Assembly: GCF_009720835.1 (NCBI RefSeq)
Contig: NZ_WNKZ01000011.1
Location: 1 to 64,000, forward strand
Length of the DNA: 64,000 nt
Reading direction: 5' to 3'
Origin: Pseudoduganella buxea
GTDB taxonomy: Bacteria > Pseudomonadota > Gammaproteobacteria > Burkholderiales > Burkholderiaceae_D
Shown here: positions 38,737 through 47,761 of the stretch, piece by piece
Layout of the letters: each line of letters opens with the position of its first letter
How positions within the stretch are numbered: the first letter of the stretch is position 1
The notes under the pieces: model-generated
The model's database searches: none
What the model was told of the DNA's origin: nothing
Seen by the model: the letters and a program-made list of their open reading frames with translations, nothing else
Program-made: the position numbers and the translations under genes

Positions 38737-39501
38737 TCAGATGGTCACGCCCCCATCGACAACGATGGTCTGGCCGGTGACGAAGCTGCCGGCGCGGGAG
38801 GCGAGGTAGACGGCGGTGCCGGCGATTTCGTCGGGCTCGCCGATGCGGCGCAGCGGAGCGTTTTCGTTGACCTGGCGCAGCCGCTCGGGGTCCTCCCACA
38901 GTGCGCGGGCGAAGTCGGTGCGGATCAGGCCCGGGGCGATGCAGTTGACGCGAACATTGTGCGGGCCGAATTCCACCGCCAGGTTGCGCGCCAGCTGCAT
39001 GTCCGCCGCTTTCGACACGTTGTAGGCGCCGATCACGGGCGAGCCGCGCAGGCCGCCGATGGACGAGACGATGATGATGGCGCCGTCGCGGCGCTCGATC
39101 ATCGCCGGCGCCACCATCTGCACCAGCCAGTGGTTCGCGATGACGTTGTTGTCGAGGATCTTGCGGAACTGCTCGTCGGCGATGCCGGCCATCGGCCCGT
39201 AGTACGGGTTCGATGCGGCATTGCAGACGAGGATGTCGATGGCGCCGAAGGCGGCGTTCGTCGCGTCGACCAGGTGGCGCAAGTCCTCCTTCGACGAGAT
39301 GTTCGCCGCCACCGCCAGCGCCGTGCCTTCGCCGTGCAGCGCGTTGATCTCGTCCGTCGCCTGCCTGCAGGCCTCCAGCTTGCGCGACGAGATCACCACC
39401 CTGGCGCCCTGCTCCGCCATGCGGCCGGCGATGGCGCGTCCGATACCACGCGACGAGCCCGTGATGACGGCGACCTTGCCCTTCAGATCGAACAGTGACA
39501 T
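38737..39501 (-). CDS. Short-chain dehydrogenase/reductase
   Basis: NAD(P)-dependent oxidoreductase of 254 residues. TGSSRGIGRAIAG (cofactor loop, about 12-24), NAAS, catalytic IIIVSSIGG (Ser) and YNVSKAA (Tyr, Lys), then the C-terminal GQTIVVDGGV. It belongs to the large FabG-like group. As the last gene of the beta-oxidation operon (15 bases after the acyl-CoA dehydrogenase) it may act on a hydroxyacyl- or ketoacyl-CoA, for example the 4-keto/4-hydroxy interconversion done by LvaD-type SDRs; that is inference. Confidence 0.9.
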   Translation of the reverse strand: MSLFDLKGKVAVITGSSRGIGRAIAGRMAEQGARVVISSRKLEACRQATDEINALHGEGTALAVAANISSKEDLRHLVDATNAAFGAIDILVCNAASNPYYGPMAGIADEQFRKILDNNVIANHWLVQMVAPAMIERRDGAIIIVSSIGGLRGSPVIGAYNVSKAADMQLARNLAVEFGPHNVRVNCIAPGLIRTDFARALWEDPERLRQVNENAPLRRIGEPDEIAGTAVYLASRAGSFVTGQTIVVDGGVTI

Positions 39502-39516
39502 GGTGTCTCCTTATCG

Positions 39517-40656
39517 TTAAGCCGCAACCCGGCCCAGGGTAATGTAGCGCTCCAGGTGATGGTCCTCGTCGCCCAGCTGGTGATCGATCATGACGAGGCG
39601 CTTGGCGTAGTGGGCCAGCGGCAGCTCCCACGTCATGCCGATGCCGCCATGGAGCTGGATGCATTCCTCGGCGACGAGGGTGCCGATGCGGCCGATGCTG
39701 GTCTTGGCCGCCGACAGGGCGCGCTCGCGCGCGATGCGTGGCGCATCCAGCGCGGCGGCGGCGTTGATGACGGCCGAACGGGCCTGCTCGATTTCCAGCA
39801 GCAGGTCCGCCATGCGGTGCTGCAGCGCCTGGAAGCTGCCGATCGGCACGCCGAACTGCTTGCGGGTGCGCAGGTAGTCCAGGGTCGCGGCCTTGGCGGC
39901 CTCCATCGCGCCCACCGCTTCGGCGCACAGCGCCAGCACGCCGCGTCCCACCGCGTGTTCCAGGGTGGCGTAACCGCCGCCCTCCTCACCCAGCAGCGCA
40001 TGGGCATCGAGCCGCACGCCGTCGAGCCGCAGCTCGGCCACGCGGCCGCCGTCCATCGTCGGCATGCCCAGCACGGACAGCCCGGCCACGCCGGCCGGCA
40101 CCAGGAACAGCGAGATGCCCCGCTCGTCGTCGACGGCGCCGACGGTGCGGGCCGAGATGACGAACAGGTTGGCGTGTTCACCATGGGGCACGACGGCCTT
40201 GGCGCCATCGAGCACCCAGCCTTCGCCGTCGCGCCGCGCCGTCGTCTGCACGCGGGCCAGCTCGTAGTGCGTATCGGGTTCGTCATGGGCCAGCGTGGCG
40301 ATGACGCTGCCATCGATGATGCCGGCCAGTTGCGCCTTCTGGTCATTGCTGCCCGCGTGGGCGATGGCGCTGCCGGCCAGCACGGCGCTGCCCAGCAGCG
40401 GTTCGAGCACGAGGCCGCGCCCCAGCGACTCGAAGACGACGGCGATGTCGAAGCCGGCGCCGCCGAAGCCGCCGTCATCCTCGCCGAACAGGGCGCCGAT
40501 GACGCCCAGTTCCGCGAACTGGCCCCACATGTCGGGCGAAAAGCCTCGGCTCGATGCAGCGATGCGGTTGCGCACCTCGAAGCCGTATTGCTGGGCCACG
40601 AAGCGGTCCAGGGTGTCGGCCAGCATGCGCCGTTCTTCCGTGTGTTCGAAGTTCAT
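39517..40656 (-). CDS. Acyl-CoA dehydrogenase, PimD-like (small) partner
   Basis: A 379-residue acyl-CoA dehydrogenase-fold protein. It has the N-terminal helical domain (MNFEHTEERRMLADTLDRFV), a middle barrel with GEGWVLDGAKAVVPHGEHANLFVISAR, and the C-terminal bundle IQLHGGIGMTWELPLAHYAKRL. No Tyr-Glu-Gly-Thr-type catalytic loop is seen near the end. In gene order and style it matches PimD, which pairs with PimC as a heteromeric dehydrogenase in the R. palustris dicarboxylate pathway. Seven bases separate it from its partner. Substrate unknown. Confidence 0.88.
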   Translation of the reverse strand: MNFEHTEERRMLADTLDRFVAQQYGFEVRNRIAASSRGFSPDMWGQFAELGVIGALFGEDDGGFGGAGFDIAVVFESLGRGLVLEPLLGSAVLAGSAIAHAGSNDQKAQLAGIIDGSVIATLAHDEPDTHYELARVQTTARRDGEGWVLDGAKAVVPHGEHANLFVISARTVGAVDDERGISLFLVPAGVAGLSVLGMPTMDGGRVAELRLDGVRLDAHALLGEEGGGYATLEHAVGRGVLALCAEAVGAMEAAKAATLDYLRTRKQFGVPIGSFQALQHRMADLLLEIEQARSAVINAAAALDAPRIARERALSAAKTSIGRIGTLVAEECIQLHGGIGMTWELPLAHYAKRLVMIDHQLGDEDHHLERYITLGRVAA

Positions 40657-40663
40657 CTCTGCC

Positions 40664-41872
40664 TCACAGTCCCAGGATCATCTTGGCGATGATGTTTTTC
40701 TGGATCTCGTTGGAGCCGCCGAAAATCGACAGCTTGCGGTTGTTGAAGTACTGCGCCGACGCGGCGTGCGCGAAGGCGGGGCCGACCTGCGGGCCGTCAT
40801 AGTCCGCCTCGAGCGCGGCCTGCTTGAACGGGCGCGCGTAGACGCCCATGGCGCGGCGGGTCAGCGACAGGATCTCCTGCCGGATCTCCGTGCCGCGGAT
40901 CTTCAGCATCGAGCTCTCGGCGCCCGGCACGCCGCCGCCGGCCACGGCCGCGATCATGCGCAGGTTGGTGGTCTTCATGTTCTCCAGGTCGATCTCGACG
41001 CGCGCCATGCGCGCCGCAAAGGCCGGGTCGTCGGCCAGCGGACGGCCGTGGCGCCGCGTGTTCGCCGCCACCCGTTTCAGGCGCTCCAGCGCCGCCACGG
41101 ACAGGCCGACGCCGGCGATATTGGTGCGCTCATAGGTCAGCAGGTACTTGGCGCAGTTCCAGCCCCGGTTTTCCTCGCCCACCAGGTTCGCCGACGGCAC
41201 TCGCACGTCCGTGAAGAACACCTCGTTCACTTCATGCTCGCCTTCGAGCGTGATGATGGGCCGAATCTCGATGCCGGGCGAGGTCATGTCGATCAGCAGG
41301 AAGCTGATGCCCTCCTGCTTCTTCGCTTCGCGGTCCGTGCGCACCAGGCAGAAGATCATGTTGGCGTGCTGGCCCAGGGTGGTCCACGTCTTCTGGCCGT
41401 TGACGATGTAGTGCTCACCATCCGCGTCGACGCCGCGAACGGCGGTCGTGCGCACGGCCGCCAGGTCCGATCCCGCGCCCGGCTCCGAGTAGCCCTGGCA
41501 CCACCAGTCCGATCCGTCCAGGATGCGCGGCAGCCAGTACTGCTGCTGGGCCGTGCTGCCATACTTGATCAGCACGGGGCCCAGCATGTTCACGCCGAAG
41601 GGCACGATTCGGGGCGTGTTCGCCACCGCGCACTCGTTTTCAAAAATGAACTTTTCGACGGCCGTCCAGCCCGGGCCGCCGAACTCGGTGGGCCAGTGGT
41701 TGGCCAGCCAGCCGCGCCCGTTCAGCAGGGCGTGCCACTGCTCCGTATCGGCCTTGTCCAGCCGCTTGCCATTGGCGACCTTGTCCTTCAGGCGCGCCGG
41801 CACGTCGTTTTCCAGGAAGGCGCGCACTTCGGCGCGGAAGCGTTCTTCCTCGGGGGTGAAATTCAGGTCCAT
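40664..41872 (-). CDS. Acyl-CoA dehydrogenase, PimC-like (large) partner
   Basis: A 402-residue acyl-CoA dehydrogenase. CQGYSEPGAGSDLAAVRT (FAD/substrate loop, about 125-140), TWTTLGQHANMIFCLVRTD, and the C-terminal LSIFGGSNEIQKNIIAKMILGL. At the place of the medium-chain catalytic Glu this ending has Gly (FGGSNE), as in PimC and other heteromeric dehydrogenases. It should introduce the double bond in the acyl chain together with the next gene product. AGGAAC precedes the ATG, eight bases after the thiolase stop. Confidence 0.9.
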   Translation of the reverse strand: MDLNFTPEEERFRAEVRAFLENDVPARLKDKVANGKRLDKADTEQWHALLNGRGWLANHWPTEFGGPGWTAVEKFIFENECAVANTPRIVPFGVNMLGPVLIKYGSTAQQQYWLPRILDGSDWWCQGYSEPGAGSDLAAVRTTAVRGVDADGEHYIVNGQKTWTTLGQHANMIFCLVRTDREAKKQEGISFLLIDMTSPGIEIRPIITLEGEHEVNEVFFTDVRVPSANLVGEENRGWNCAKYLLTYERTNIAGVGLSVAALERLKRVAANTRRHGRPLADDPAFAARMARVEIDLENMKTTNLRMIAAVAGGGVPGAESSMLKIRGTEIRQEILSLTRRAMGVYARPFKQAALEADYDGPQVGPAFAHAASAQYFNNRKLSIFGGSNEIQKNIIAKMILGL

Positions 41873-41880
41873 GTCGTTCC

Positions 41881-43062
41881 TCAGAAAATTTCGAACAGCG
41901 CGGCCGCGCCCATGCCGCCGGCCACGCACATCGTCACCACGGCGTAATGGGCCCCACGCCGCCGCCCTTCCAGCAGCACGTGCCCGGCCAGCCGCGCACC
42001 CGTCATGCCGAAGGGGTGACCGAGCGCGATGGCGCCGCCATTGACGTTGAGCCGTTCGTCGGGAATGCCCAGGCGCTGCTGGCAGTACAGGGCCTGCGAG
42101 GCAAAGGCCTCGTTCAATTCCCACAGGCCGATATCGTCCACGGTGAGGCCGTGGCGGGCCAGCAGCTTCGGCACCGCGAACACGGGGCCGATACCCATCT
42201 CGTCGGGTTCGCAACCTGCCACCGCCATGCCCCGGAAGGCGCCCAGCGGCACCAGGTTGGCCCGCTCGGCCAGCTTCGCTTCCATCATCACGCAGGCCGA
42301 CGCGCCGTCCGACAGCTGCGACGCGTTCCCCGCCGTGATGAACTTGTCCGGCCCCATCACGGGCGCCAGCCTGGCCAGGTTTTCATACGTGGTGCCGCGC
42401 CGGTTGCAGTTGTCCGCGTCGACCGTCACTTCGCGGTGCGAGACGGTGCCGCTGTCCTTGTCCGTCACCGTCATCGTCGTGGTGCAGGCGACGATCTCGT
42501 CGCGATAGCGCCCGGCTACCTGCGCCGCTTCCGTCTTGTGCTGGCTGGCGGCGGAGAAACGGTCCTGCGCCTCGCGGCTGATGCCGTAGCGGGCGGCGAC
42601 GATATCGGCCGTGTCGATCATCGGCATGTACAGCGCCGGCTTGTTCTCCAGGATCCACGGATCGAGGCTGGTATCGGTGCCCTCGCGCGCACGGATCTGG
42701 GAGATGCTCTCGACGCCGCCCGCGATCAAGGCAGGTGCGCCATCGAGCACGATGCGCCCGGCCGCCATGGCGATGGCCTGCAGACCCGAGGCGCAGAAAC
42801 GATTCACCGTGGTGCCGGCAATCGTGATGGGCAGCCCGGCGCGGACGACGGCCTGGCGGGCGATATTGCGGCCGGTGGTGCCTTCCGGGTAGCCGCAGCC
42901 CAGCACGGCGTCCTCGATCAGTCCGGGGTCGATGCCGGAGCGTTCGACGGCGGCGCGCACGGCAAAGGCGGCCAGGGTGGCGCCGGGAGTGATATTGAAT
43001 TCGCCCCGGTGCGCCTTGGTCAGCGGCGTGCGGGCGGTGGCGACGATGACGGCTTCACGCAT
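41881..43062 (-). CDS. Acetyl-CoA C-acyltransferase (thiolase)
   Basis: Cleaves 3-ketoacyl-CoA to acetyl-CoA and a shortened acyl-CoA (393 residues). Nucleophile Cys in [15 protein letters not shown] (about 86), substrate His region [19 protein letters not shown] (about 350), and general-acid Cys in [12 protein letters not shown] near the end. Last thiolytic step of beta-oxidation in this operon. Its ATG overlaps the end of the multifunctional enzyme gene by eight bases. Confidence 0.94.
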   Translation of the reverse strand: MREAVIVATARTPLTKAHRGEFNITPGATLAAFAVRAAVERSGIDPGLIEDAVLGCGYPEGTTGRNIARQAVVRAGLPITIAGTTVNRFCASGLQAIAMAAGRIVLDGAPALIAGGVESISQIRAREGTDTSLDPWILENKPALYMPMIDTADIVAARYGISREAQDRFSAASQHKTEAAQVAGRYRDEIVACTTTMTVTDKDSGTVSHREVTVDADNCNRRGTTYENLARLAPVMGPDKFITAGNASQLSDGASACVMMEAKLAERANLVPLGAFRGMAVAGCEPDEMGIGPVFAVPKLLARHGLTVDDIGLWELNEAFASQALYCQQRLGIPDERLNVNGGAIALGHPFGMTGARLAGHVLLEGRRRGAHYAVVTMCVAGGMGAAALFEIF

Positions 43063-45220
43063 GGGCGTTCTCCGGTTGCTTGATGGTTTGAGTTTCGGGG
43101 TGATTGAGGCTTTCGAAATCGTGGCCCCGTTCGACCAGCTCGACCAGCAGCGGCGACGGGCGCCAGAACAGCGGGTCTTCCTGGGCAAAGGCGCGGATGT
43201 CGGCCAGGATGTTCGGCAGGCCGACCGTGTCGGCGTATTTCATCGGGCCGCCCAGGTGGCGGGGAAAGCCGTAGCCGTGTACCAGCGTGACGTCGACGTC
43301 GAGCGGACGCAGTGCGATCTTCTCGTGGACGACGTTGGCGCCTTCGTTGACCATCGCCGCCAGGTAACGCCGCACGATCTCCTCGTCCGTGAAGCTGCGC
43401 GGGGTCACGCCGGCGCGAACGCGTTCGGCATCGATGACGGCCTGCACTTCCGGGTCCGGCGTGCCGGTGCGGGCACCGTCGGGGTAGAGATAGAAGCCGC
43501 GCCCCGTCTTCTGACCGAACCAGCCCCGCTCGCACAGGCGGTCGGCGATCTGCACGTAGCGGGCGCGCGGGTCGCGGGTGGGCGCGCGGCGCTTGCGCGT
43601 GGCCCAGCCGATATCGTTGCCCGCCAGGTCGGCCATTTCATAAGGACCGATGGGATAGCCGAAGGCGCGGATGGCGCGGTCGATCTGCTGGGGCGAGGCA
43701 CCATCTTCCATCACGTGGTCGGCCGCCTGGCGGTACACGGCCAGCATGCGGTTGCCGATAAAGCCGTCGCACACGCCGGCGCGCACTGGCGTCTTGCGCA
43801 GGCTGCGCGCGAGGGCAAAGGCCGTGGCCACTACGTCCGGCGCCGTTTTCGCGGCGACGACGATCTCCAGCAGTTTCATGATGTTCGCGGGCGAGAAGAA
43901 GTGCAGGCCGATGACGTCCTGCGGGCGCGACGTGGCGGCGGCGATCCGGTCGATATCCAGGTACGAGGTGTTCGTGGCCAGCACGGCGCCGCGCTTGCAG
44001 ACGCGGTCCAGCTCCGCGAAGACGGCCTCCTTGACGGCCATCTCCTCGAACACGGCCTCGATCACCAGGTCGGCGTCGGCCAGTGCGTCATAAGCCGTGC
44101 TGCCGCTCCAGCGGGCAAGGACGGCTTCGCATGCCGCCGCCGTCAGGCGGCCCTTCGCGACGTGGCTGTCGTAGACCTTGGCGACATTGGCTCGCCCCCG
44201 TGCCAGTGCCGCGTCGTCGCGCTCGATCATCGTCACCGGCAGGCCGGCGTCGAGCAGCGCCACGGCGATGCCGGCGCCCATCGTGCCGCCGCCCACCACG
44301 CCGACCTTGGCGATGGGGCGAGGGCGCGCAGCCGCCGTCTCGGGCGACTTGGCCGTTTCGCGCTCGGCGAAGAAGGCGTGCACCAGGCCGGCGCGCTGTG
44401 GGCTGTCCAGGCACTCGACGAACAGCTCGCGCTCGCGCACCATGCCGGCTTCGAAAGGCAGGTCCAGCGCGGCCTGCACGGCGTCGACGATCTTCAACGG
44501 CGAGAACAGGCCGCGCGCTTTCTTCGCCGTGGTGGCGCGGGCCGCATCGATGGCGCCCTGCTGCGCCGCGCGATCGGCCAGCGCACCGGCGTCACGCGTG
44601 CGGCGCACGGGCGCGCCTTCGGCCAGCAGCTCGCGCACCCAGGCCAGGCCCGCGGCGGCGGCATCCTCGCCTGTACCGACCCTGTCGACCAGACCCAGGG
44701 CCAGTGCCTCGGCCGCATCGACGTGGCGCCCGCTCAGCATCAGCTCCAGCGCGGTTCCGGCGCCGATCAGCCGTGGTGTGCGTTGCGTGCCACCGGCGCC
44801 GGGCAGCAGCCCCAGGTGCACTTCCGGCAGGCCCAGTTTCGCGGAAGGGAGCGCCAGCCGGTAGTGGGCGGCCAGCGCCATTTCCAGTCCACCGCCCAGG
44901 GTGGCGCCGTGCACGGCGGCCACCACCAGTTTCGACGAGGCCTCGATGCGGTCGCAGACATCCGGCAGGCGCGGTTCCTGCGGCGGCAGGCCGAACTCGC
45001 GGATGTCGGCGCCGCCGATGAAATTGCGGCCGGCGCCCACCAGCAGCACGGCGGCGACGGCGGGATCACGCTCGGCCGCGTCGATGGCGTCCAGCAGGCC
45101 ACGGCGGACGTCGACGCCGAGCGCATTGACGGGCGGGTTGTTGATGGTGACGAGCAGGATATCGTCGTGGCGTTGCGCAATCAGCTGGGGGATCAACTGT
45201 GGGTCTGCGGCGGAATTCAT
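43055..45220 (-). CDS. Multifunctional enoyl-CoA hydratase / 3-hydroxyacyl-CoA dehydrogenase (FadJ/PimF-like)
   Basis: Two-domain beta-oxidation enzyme of 721 residues. The crotonase domain (about 15-190) has [16 protein letters not shown] and the oxyanion segment [14 protein letters not shown], then [17 protein letters not shown]. The dehydrogenase domain (about 300-700) begins with [18 protein letters not shown] and contains [10 protein letters not shown] and [12 protein letters not shown], with its catalytic His. Start 45220 is set by AGGAGG eight bases upstream. First gene of the operon hydratase/dehydrogenase - thiolase - ACAD - ACAD - SDR, the same order as in pimFABCDE without the ligase. 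Three copies of an IclR-like palindrome lie upstream. Confidence 0.94.
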   Translation of the reverse strand: MNSAADPQLIPQLIAQRHDDILLVTINNPPVNALGVDVRRGLLDAIDAAERDPAVAAVLLVGAGRNFIGGADIREFGLPPQEPRLPDVCDRIEASSKLVVAAVHGATLGGGLEMALAAHYRLALPSAKLGLPEVHLGLLPGAGGTQRTPRLIGAGTALELMLSGRHVDAAEALALGLVDRVGTGEDAAAAGLAWVRELLAEGAPVRRTRDAGALADRAAQQGAIDAARATTAKKARGLFSPLKIVDAVQAALDLPFEAGMVRERELFVECLDSPQRAGLVHAFFAERETAKSPETAAARPRPIAKVGVVGGGTMGAGIAVALLDAGLPVTMIERDDAALARGRANVAKVYDSHVAKGRLTAAACEAVLARWSGSTAYDALADADLVIEAVFEEMAVKEAVFAELDRVCKRGAVLATNTSYLDIDRIAAATSRPQDVIGLHFFSPANIMKLLEIVVAAKTAPDVVATAFALARSLRKTPVRAGVCDGFIGNRMLAVYRQAADHVMEDGASPQQIDRAIRAFGYPIGPYEMADLAGNDIGWATRKRRAPTRDPRARYVQIADRLCERGWFGQKTGRGFYLYPDGARTGTPDPEVQAVIDAERVRAGVTPRSFTDEEIVRRYLAAMVNEGANVVHEKIALRPLDVDVTLVHGYGFPRHLGGPMKYADTVGLPNILADIRAFAQEDPLFWRPSPLLVELVERGHDFESLNHPETQTIKQPENAHA

Positions 45221-45242
45221 CGGTATGCCTCCTGTATCGGTT

Positions 45243-45259
45243 GTTTCGCTATGCGGAAC
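45243..45259. promoter_or_regulatory. Putative IclR operator 1 at the beta-oxidation operon
   Basis: GTTTCGC-TAT-GCGGAAC, a 17-bp palindrome with a single mismatch, 22 bp before the ATG at 45220. The closeness to the start suggests repression by blocking RNA polymerase. This is the best copy of the island motif. Confidence 0.55.
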
Positions 45260-45262
45260 ATT

Positions 45263-45279
45263 ATTTCGCAGAGCGATCT
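45263..45279. promoter_or_regulatory. Putative IclR operator 2 at the beta-oxidation operon
   Basis: ATTTCGC-AGA-GCGATCT: left half near-perfect, right half GCGA then diverges. Its centre is 20 bp from operator 1, about two helical turns, so two dimers could sit on the same face of the DNA. Confidence 0.4.
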
Positions 45280-45363
45280 GGAATGTACGATATCGCATTT
45301 CTGGTTGAAATGTAAACGTGCAATCGACGCTGGAGGCAGGGTTACGGCTGGGGATATCGGTCC

Positions 45364-45380
45364 GTTTCGCTGTGCGGTAC
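45364..45380. promoter_or_regulatory. Putative IclR operator 3 between the beta-oxidation operon and the small ORF
   Basis: GTTTCGC-TGT-GCGGTAC: perfect left half, right half with two mismatches. It lies about 120 bp from operator 1 and 190-205 bp before the small ORF at 45569. The 348-bp gap 45221-45568 holds these sites and otherwise no gene that I can support. Confidence 0.4.
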
Positions 45381-45568
45381 AGGCAGCTCAGTTTCTACAT
45401 GAAACTTTCCAGGAAGGTATAACTGGCACGCATATCCTCACTGTGGCCCAGCCATATACGCAGCCCGGACGTTTCAATCGTTATACGGCTGCCTTATGCC
45501 GAACATCCGAAAGCAAAATTGGATAGATAATTTGGGCTGGCCTGCACTGGCTTCATCGCCAAAAGCCC

Positions 45569-45733
45569 ATGTATACGAAGGAGCCCACCATCAATACCGC
45601 CGTCGCTCACCTGGAAGAACAAGCCGCCCCGTCGGCGTTCGCGGCCCTGCTGAAAACCATCGGCGCGCACCCGTACCGCGCCTTCGAGCTGTCCGGCGCG
45701 CCATACGCCAACGACTCCATGCCGCCGCTGTAA
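45569..45733 (+). CDS. Orphan 54-codon ORF with a displaced ribosome site, unknown
   Basis: Reads MYTKEPTINTAVAHLEEQ and continues to GAPYANDSMPPL before TAA. The annotated ATG has no ribosome site. A perfect AAGGAG (45578-45583) stands six bases before an ATC codon at 45590, so either initiation is at ATC (product NTAVAHLEEQ..., 47 codons) or an original ATG there has mutated. A strong terminator follows 30 bases after the stop. The product has an amphipathic helical front and a Pro/Gly-rich tail. It could be a small regulator, a peptide precursor or the front remnant of a lost gene. I do not recognise it. Confidence 0.4.
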   Translation: MYTKEPTINTAVAHLEEQAAPSAFAALLKTIGAHPYRAFELSGAPYANDSMPPL

Positions 45734-45762
45734 TTTCGGCAGGAATACGCTGGCAATAAGCA

Positions 45763-45789
45763 AAAAGCCCCGGTGATGCCGGGGCTTTT
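45763..45789. terminator. Bidirectional rho-independent terminator
   Basis: Perfect 11-bp stem AAAAGCCCCGG / CCGGGGCTTTT with loop TGATG. T-runs on both strands serve the small ORF (plus) and the amidohydrolase gene (minus), which converge here. Confidence 0.88.
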
Positions 45790-45809
45790 GTCGTTAATGG
45801 CGAGCCGAT

Positions 45810-47252
45810 TTACTGGCGCCGGCCCATCACATACGTGCGTTCGACGGTGCGCTCGTCGCCCAGCGTCTGGAGCACGAACAATTTATCCTCGATGGTGCTG
45901 GCGCGCGCCGAGCGCAATTTCATCAGCTCCGTCGCATTCGGGTTCAACACGACGAAGTCCGCTTCGTTACCGGCCTTGAAGCTGCCGACCTTGTCGTCGA
46001 TATCGAGCGCCCTGGCGGCGCCCAGGGTGGACAGGTAAAACGCCTTCAACGACGACAGCGGCTTTTTCTCGGCCGGGTTATCCGTGAATGCCTTGTGCAG
46101 CTGGATCACCTTGTAGGCTTCGCCCATCGTGCGCAGCGCCGAGAAACTGGTGCCGGCACCGACGTCCGTGCCCATGCCCACTTTCACGCCGTGTTTTTCC
46201 GCAGCCTGCAGGTCGAACAGGCCGCTGCCCAGGAACAGGTTCGACGTCGGGCAGAATGCGATGGCCGAGCCGCTTTTCGCCAGCGACGCCAATTCGTCGT
46301 CACGCAGGTGCACGCCATGGGCGTAGACCGAGCGCTTGCGCGACAGCCCGAAGCTGTTATAGACGTCCAGATAGCCGGTCGATGCCGGGAACAGCTCCTG
46401 CACCCAGGCGATTTCACCCTTGTTCTCCGAGATATGGGTGTGCATGTACACGTCCGGATATTCCTGCAGCAGCTTGCCGGCCAGCGTCAATTGCTCCGGC
46501 GACGAAGTCGGCGCGAAGCGCGGCGTGACGGCATACAGCGCCCTGCCCCGCTTGTGCCAGCGCTGGATCAGCGCCTTCGAGTCGGTATAGGACGTTGCCG
46601 GTGTGTCGAGCAGGTAATCGGGCGCGTTCCGGTCCATCATCACCTTGCCCGAAATGATGCGCATATTGCGCAGCGCCGCTTCTTCGAACAACGCATCGAC
46701 CGACTCGGGATGCACGGTGGCCATCACGAGCGCCGTCGTCGTGCCGTTCTTGATCAATTCATTGACGAAGACCCTGGCGATCTTGCGCGCGTAATCCTTG
46801 CTGGCGAACTGCTTCTCGGTCGGAAAGGTGTACGTGTTCAGCCACTCCAGCAACTGTTCGCCGTAGGAGCCGATCATTTCCGTCTGCGGATAATGCACGT
46901 GGCTGTCGATAAAGCCCGGCACGATCAGCCGGCCCCGCAAATCGATTACCTGCACGTTCTGGTTGGCCGACAATACCGTGCCGGCCGGTCCGATGCTCTT
47001 CACCTTGCCGTCCGCCCCCACCAGCAGCACCCCGTCCTCGTAATATTCGTAGGACTGCTGCGTGGCGGCCGGATCGCCCGTGAAATGCAGCACGGAGGCG
47101 CGATAGGCCGTCGTGGCGATTTGCTGTTGCTGGTCCTGCTGCTGCTGTTGTTGTTGCTGTTGCTGTTGCTGCTGCCGTGCCGCTTGCGCGCTTGACAGGG
47201 TCATCATCGCCACGGCGACGAGGGCGGACAAATACAGGCTTTTTGCTTTCAT
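45810..47252 (-). CDS. Exported guanine-deaminase-like amidohydrolase with polyglutamine tract
   Basis: Metal-dependent amidohydrolase of 480 residues. A signal peptide (LYLSALVAVAMMTLSSAQA) is followed at once by Q13-D-Q4 and then a complete hydrolase. FIDSHVHYPQTEMIGSYGEQLLEWLNTYTFPTE is the guanine deaminase signature with the HxH zinc pair; further ligands are in MHTHISENKGEI and AHGVHL, and the Asp in VGMGTDVGAG. Guanine deaminase is normally cytoplasmic, so the export signal and the Gln tract are odd; the protein may act on another purine or amidine in the periplasm. It stands alone and converges on a terminator. RBS weak (GGAGACC). Confidence 0.87.
   Translation of the reverse strand: MKAKSLYLSALVAVAMMTLSSAQAARQQQQQQQQQQQQQDQQQQIATTAYRASVLHFTGDPAATQQSYEYYEDGVLLVGADGKVKSIGPAGTVLSANQNVQVIDLRGRLIVPGFIDSHVHYPQTEMIGSYGEQLLEWLNTYTFPTEKQFASKDYARKIARVFVNELIKNGTTTALVMATVHPESVDALFEEAALRNMRIISGKVMMDRNAPDYLLDTPATSYTDSKALIQRWHKRGRALYAVTPRFAPTSSPEQLTLAGKLLQEYPDVYMHTHISENKGEIAWVQELFPASTGYLDVYNSFGLSRKRSVYAHGVHLRDDELASLAKSGSAIAFCPTSNLFLGSGLFDLQAAEKHGVKVGMGTDVGAGTSFSALRTMGEAYKVIQLHKAFTDNPAEKKPLSSLKAFYLSTLGAARALDIDDKVGSFKAGNEADFVVLNPNATELMKLRSARASTIEDKLFVLQTLGDERTVERTYVMGRRQ
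47121..47174 (-). repeat. CAG/CAA triplet run encoding a polyglutamine tract
   Basis: Eighteen triplets of CAG or CAA, broken once by GAC (Asp), in the mature N-terminus of the amidohydrolase. Mixed CAG and CAA with an alternating stretch suggests growth by slippage. Prone to length change between strains. Confidence 0.9.
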
Positions 47253-47761
47253 ATGGTCTCCAATAATGAGGGGGGCAGCGGTGCCTTCGGCACTCGTTCT
47301 TATGCAAAGCAGTAGTTCTCCATCGGGGGGCTTGCCGGCCCCGATCATCCTTTCGCGCAGGCGGGCACGCAGGGCCATGGACCATTGCCATGCGTGCGGG
47401 CTTGATTTGATTGAACCGGCCGGAGGGCCGGGGGGATGTGTGCCGGATGCCGGATATCGGCGTTGGGCGATGCGTGGTGCGCGGTGTGTCAATGTACCGG
47501 CGAAGGCGCGCGCCCGTATATGCGACGCGACATCATTGCTATCTGTGCAATCGGGTGTTCGTGGGAGGTGTTTTGGGCGCTACGGGCAAAAAAATGCCCG
47601 CTCAGTGGCGGGCTTAAACTATTATCTTGGAGGAGAATAGTGGAGACAGGTGCATTGTGCCTGTGGCCACGATATGCGTCCAATGATCATTTCCGATACC
47701 GGTCATCACGACTTCATATAACTGCTGAGTTCGGCCGTGCAGCCGTGATGCAGGCGCCGGC
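47253..47761. other. Gene-free 509-bp stretch
   Basis: No coding sequence with a ribosome site or protein-like composition on either strand. It should hold the amidohydrolase promoter (reading left) and the nnrS terminator at 47588-47613. No repeat or mobile element was seen. Confidence 0.5.
47588..47613 (-). terminator. Rho-independent terminator downstream of nnrS
   Basis: Read on the minus strand: GCCCGC, loop CACTGA, GCGGGC, then AT and a seven-base T run. It lies about 150 bases past the nnrS stop. Confidence 0.7.

Noticed and set aside
42932-45526. Plus-strand frame of about 860 codons across the FadJ-like gene
   Set aside because: Shadow of the multifunctional beta-oxidation gene; low-complexity composition.
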